The translations under genes were made by a program, and so were the position numbers. Of a stretch of 32,597 bases of DNA, positions 31,561-32,597 are shown piece after piece. The stretch spans positions 1-32,597 of the forward strand of contig SKPY01000133.1 in the NCBI GenBank assembly GCA_007119305.1, given 5' to 3'. Numbering within the stretch: the stretch's first letter is position 1; every line of letters begins with the position of its first letter. Source of the stretch: Nitriliruptorales bacterium. GTDB taxonomy: Bacteria; Actinomycetota; Nitriliruptoria; Euzebyales; Egibacteraceae. The notes beneath the pieces were generated by a model. That model was not told the DNA's origin. It did not search any database and was given only the letters and a program-made list of their open reading frames with translations.

Positions 31561-32205
31561 CTAGAAGGCTCGGAAGCGCAGGTAGGCCTCCTGCGGGTCG
31601 ACCCCGTCCAGGATCGCGGTCCGGACTTGGCTCTCCGTGTTGACCATGGCCTCCGTCTGGTCGACGACGTCAGGGACGAGCGCCTCGGGGATGACCACCA
31701 CCCCGTCGCGGTCCGCACAGATGTAGTCCCCCGTGTGGACCGTCACCTCGCCGACTTGGATCGGCTCCTCAAAGCGGTCGCAGACCCAGCGACCGACCAG
31801 GTCTGCCGGCGTCATGTAGCGGCACCACACCCTGAACCCGAGCTCGAGGATCGCCTTCGTGTCACGGCAGCCGCCGTCGACGATGTAGCCGCGCACGCCC
31901 TTGCGGCTCAGCGTTTCGGCTGAGAGCTCTCCCATGTGGGCGCCCCAGGAGTCGTTGGCCTGGCAGACCACCACCGTGTCGGGCGGCACGCGCGAAAGGA
32001 ATCCGGTCCACTGCACGTAGGTCTCGTGCGGGTCGAGACCCTCCTCGACGTGCCCGCTCACGGTGTAGATGCGGCCCGCCAATGTGCGGTCGGGGTCCAG
32101 AGGCCGGATGTCGGCGGGCAGGACGCAGGCGCGGTGTCCCATGCTCCGTAGGACGTCGAAGACCGCTCCCGTGTAGACCTGTTCCAAGCGGCTGGCCAGA
32201 TCCAT
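31561..32205 (-). CDS. RraA/HMG-aldolase-family protein
   Basis: The 214-residue protein has the family pattern GAHMGELSAETLSRKGVRGYIVDGGCRDT, then FRVWCRYMTPADLVGRW and ADRDGVVVIP. Catalytic members are class II aldolases and oxaloacetate decarboxylases that release pyruvate from 4-carboxy-4-hydroxy-2-oxo acids; others are RNase E inhibitors, which does not suit this setting. The arginine and aspartate of GGCRD, which hold pyruvate and metal in aldolases, are present. GGGAGG is seven bases before the ATG at 32205. The gene is 182 bp from the next gene and starts the minus-strand series. Confidence 0.88.
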   Translation of the reverse strand: MDLASRLEQVYTGAVFDVLRSMGHRACVLPADIRPLDPDRTLAGRIYTVSGHVEEGLDPHETYVQWTGFLSRVPPDTVVVCQANDSWGAHMGELSAETLSRKGVRGYIVDGGCRDTKAILELGFRVWCRYMTPADLVGRWVCDRFEEPIQVGEVTVHTGDYICADRDGVVVIPEALVPDVVDQTEAMVNTESQVRTAILDGVDPQEAYLRFRAF

Positions 32206-32527
32206 CGCTTGCCTCCCTTGACGTGCTTGCTGGGCGAGTAGGTCGACGGACGGCATCCCCGGCTTCTGTGTGGTGCGGCTGCGGCAGCCTAGCATCCGCC
32301 TGAAACCGAAGTATGACCCGCCTTCTGACGGGCGGCGTGACGACCCACTCCCACGTAGCACGCCCGTCCGGTCCCGCAAAGCTCCAGGTCCTCTCCCACA
32401 CTCCTGGAGCGCCGCGGCACCAGCCCTCGCTGGGTATCTTGGCCTTGGCTTGTCAACGGAGAATCTCTGCTCGGCCCCCCGCCGGCGACGGCAGATGCAG
32501 GCGCACGCGCGCCGTATGGCGTAGCCG
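32206..32527. other. Intergenic region upstream of the RraA-family gene
   Basis: This 322-bp stretch has no convincing gene. A TTGACA hexamer on the minus strand (32456-32451) lacks a -10 at the right distance. A small palindrome, GGCTGCGGCAGCC, lies at 32277-32289 next to a TAGGCT. None of these makes a complete promoter that I can defend. Confidence 0.45.
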
Positions 32528-32597
32528 TCACATGTAGCCGAAGGGCTCGTCCGCGACGCGTGCGACCACGCGCCCGCCTTGCACCGACAACCCCAGC
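32528..32597 (-). CDS. C-terminal fragment of an unidentified gene entering from the right edge
   Basis: A minus-strand frame open to the window edge ends with a TGA at 32530-32528. It encodes about 22 residues ending VVARVADEPFGYM. The composition is protein-like, and the gene would lie upstream of the RraA gene in the same direction. It may be part of the same operon. In sugar-acid clusters an enolase-superfamily dehydratase often occupies this place, but the fragment is too short to identify. Confidence 0.4.
   Translation of the reverse strand, partial: LGLSVQGGRVVARVADEPFGYM

Noticed and set aside
32451-32456. TTGACA -35 hexamer upstream of the RraA gene (minus strand)
   Set aside because: The expected -10 position reads CCAGCG, so there is no complete promoter.
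32289-32531. 80-codon minus-strand frame upstream of the RraA gene
   Set aside because: It has no recognisable domain or Shine-Dalgarno, its composition is like non-coding high-GC sequence, and it overlaps the tail of the partial gene from the right.
1-32597. tRNA, rRNA, CRISPR array, insertion sequence or phage genes
   Set aside because: I looked for clover-leaf-like ends, regularly spaced repeats, transposase motifs and terminal inverted repeats, and found none.

Overview
The window is high-GC DNA packed with genes. Many starts are GTG or TTG, and many genes are joined by ATGA/GTGA overlaps. Promoter-like sites have the form TTGNNN-(17-18)-TANNNT. This points to a high-GC actinobacterium, but no rRNA, tRNA or ribosomal gene is present to place it. 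A very acidic lipoprotein linker is compatible with a salt-adapted lineage, but that is only a hint. I see no insertion sequence, phage gene, CRISPR array or tRNA.

Layout. (1) 1-5145: a possible partial gene leaving on the left, a LarA-type nickel racemase (+), a secreted seven-repeat propeller-like protein (-), then an SDR oxidoreductase and an MFS transporter (+). (2) 5092-18035, all on the minus strand, probably one long operon or a few overlapping ones, read right to left: a LIV-type ABC importer (livH, livM, lipoprotein, livG, livF), a GabD-like aldehyde dehydrogenase, an SDR, a NIPSNAP protein, a cupin, a ThDP enzyme, an IclR regulator, and a MoxR ATPase with a CoxE-like VWA protein. 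The last pair is typical of molybdenum-hydroxylase maturation. (3) 18036-18419: divergent control region with a good minus-strand promoter for livH and a plausible plus-strand promoter for the next group. (4) 18420-23455 (+): a molybdenum hydroxylase (FAD subunit, 2Fe-2S subunit and a molybdopterin subunit split into two coupled genes), a cyclase-family metal hydrolase and an EthD protein, closed by a strong hairpin. (5) 23546-26247 (+): a second IclR regulator with a palindrome at its promoter, an SMP-30 lactonase, and an isochorismatase-fold hydrolase whose catalytic cysteine position is alanine. (6) 26254-32205 (-): RraA-family protein, U32-like barrel protein, ketoglutarate-semialdehyde-type dehydrogenase, two fumarylacetoacetate-hydrolase-fold enzymes and an SDR. 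A C-terminal gene fragment enters at the right edge.

Together this is a catabolic island for one or more small organic acids, sugar acids or (hetero)cyclic compounds. The substrate would enter through the LIV or MFS transporter. It could then be hydroxylated or oxidised by the Mo enzyme, opened by the cyclase-family, lactonase or amidase-like hydrolases, and processed by FAH-fold enzymes and SDRs. Two semialdehyde dehydrogenases would drain products to succinate and 2-oxoglutarate. The 26-32 kb operon matches the gene content of non-phosphorylative sugar-acid oxidation (KdaD-like dehydratase plus KGSADH, with a diketo-acid hydrolase branch). The substrate cannot be fixed from sequence alone. 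The most unusual points are the split Mo subunit, the Cys-less isochorismatase homologue, the lone LarA homologue, the cysteine-paired propeller protein with a coupled 10-codon leader, and a 22-nt motif shared by two distant promoter regions.
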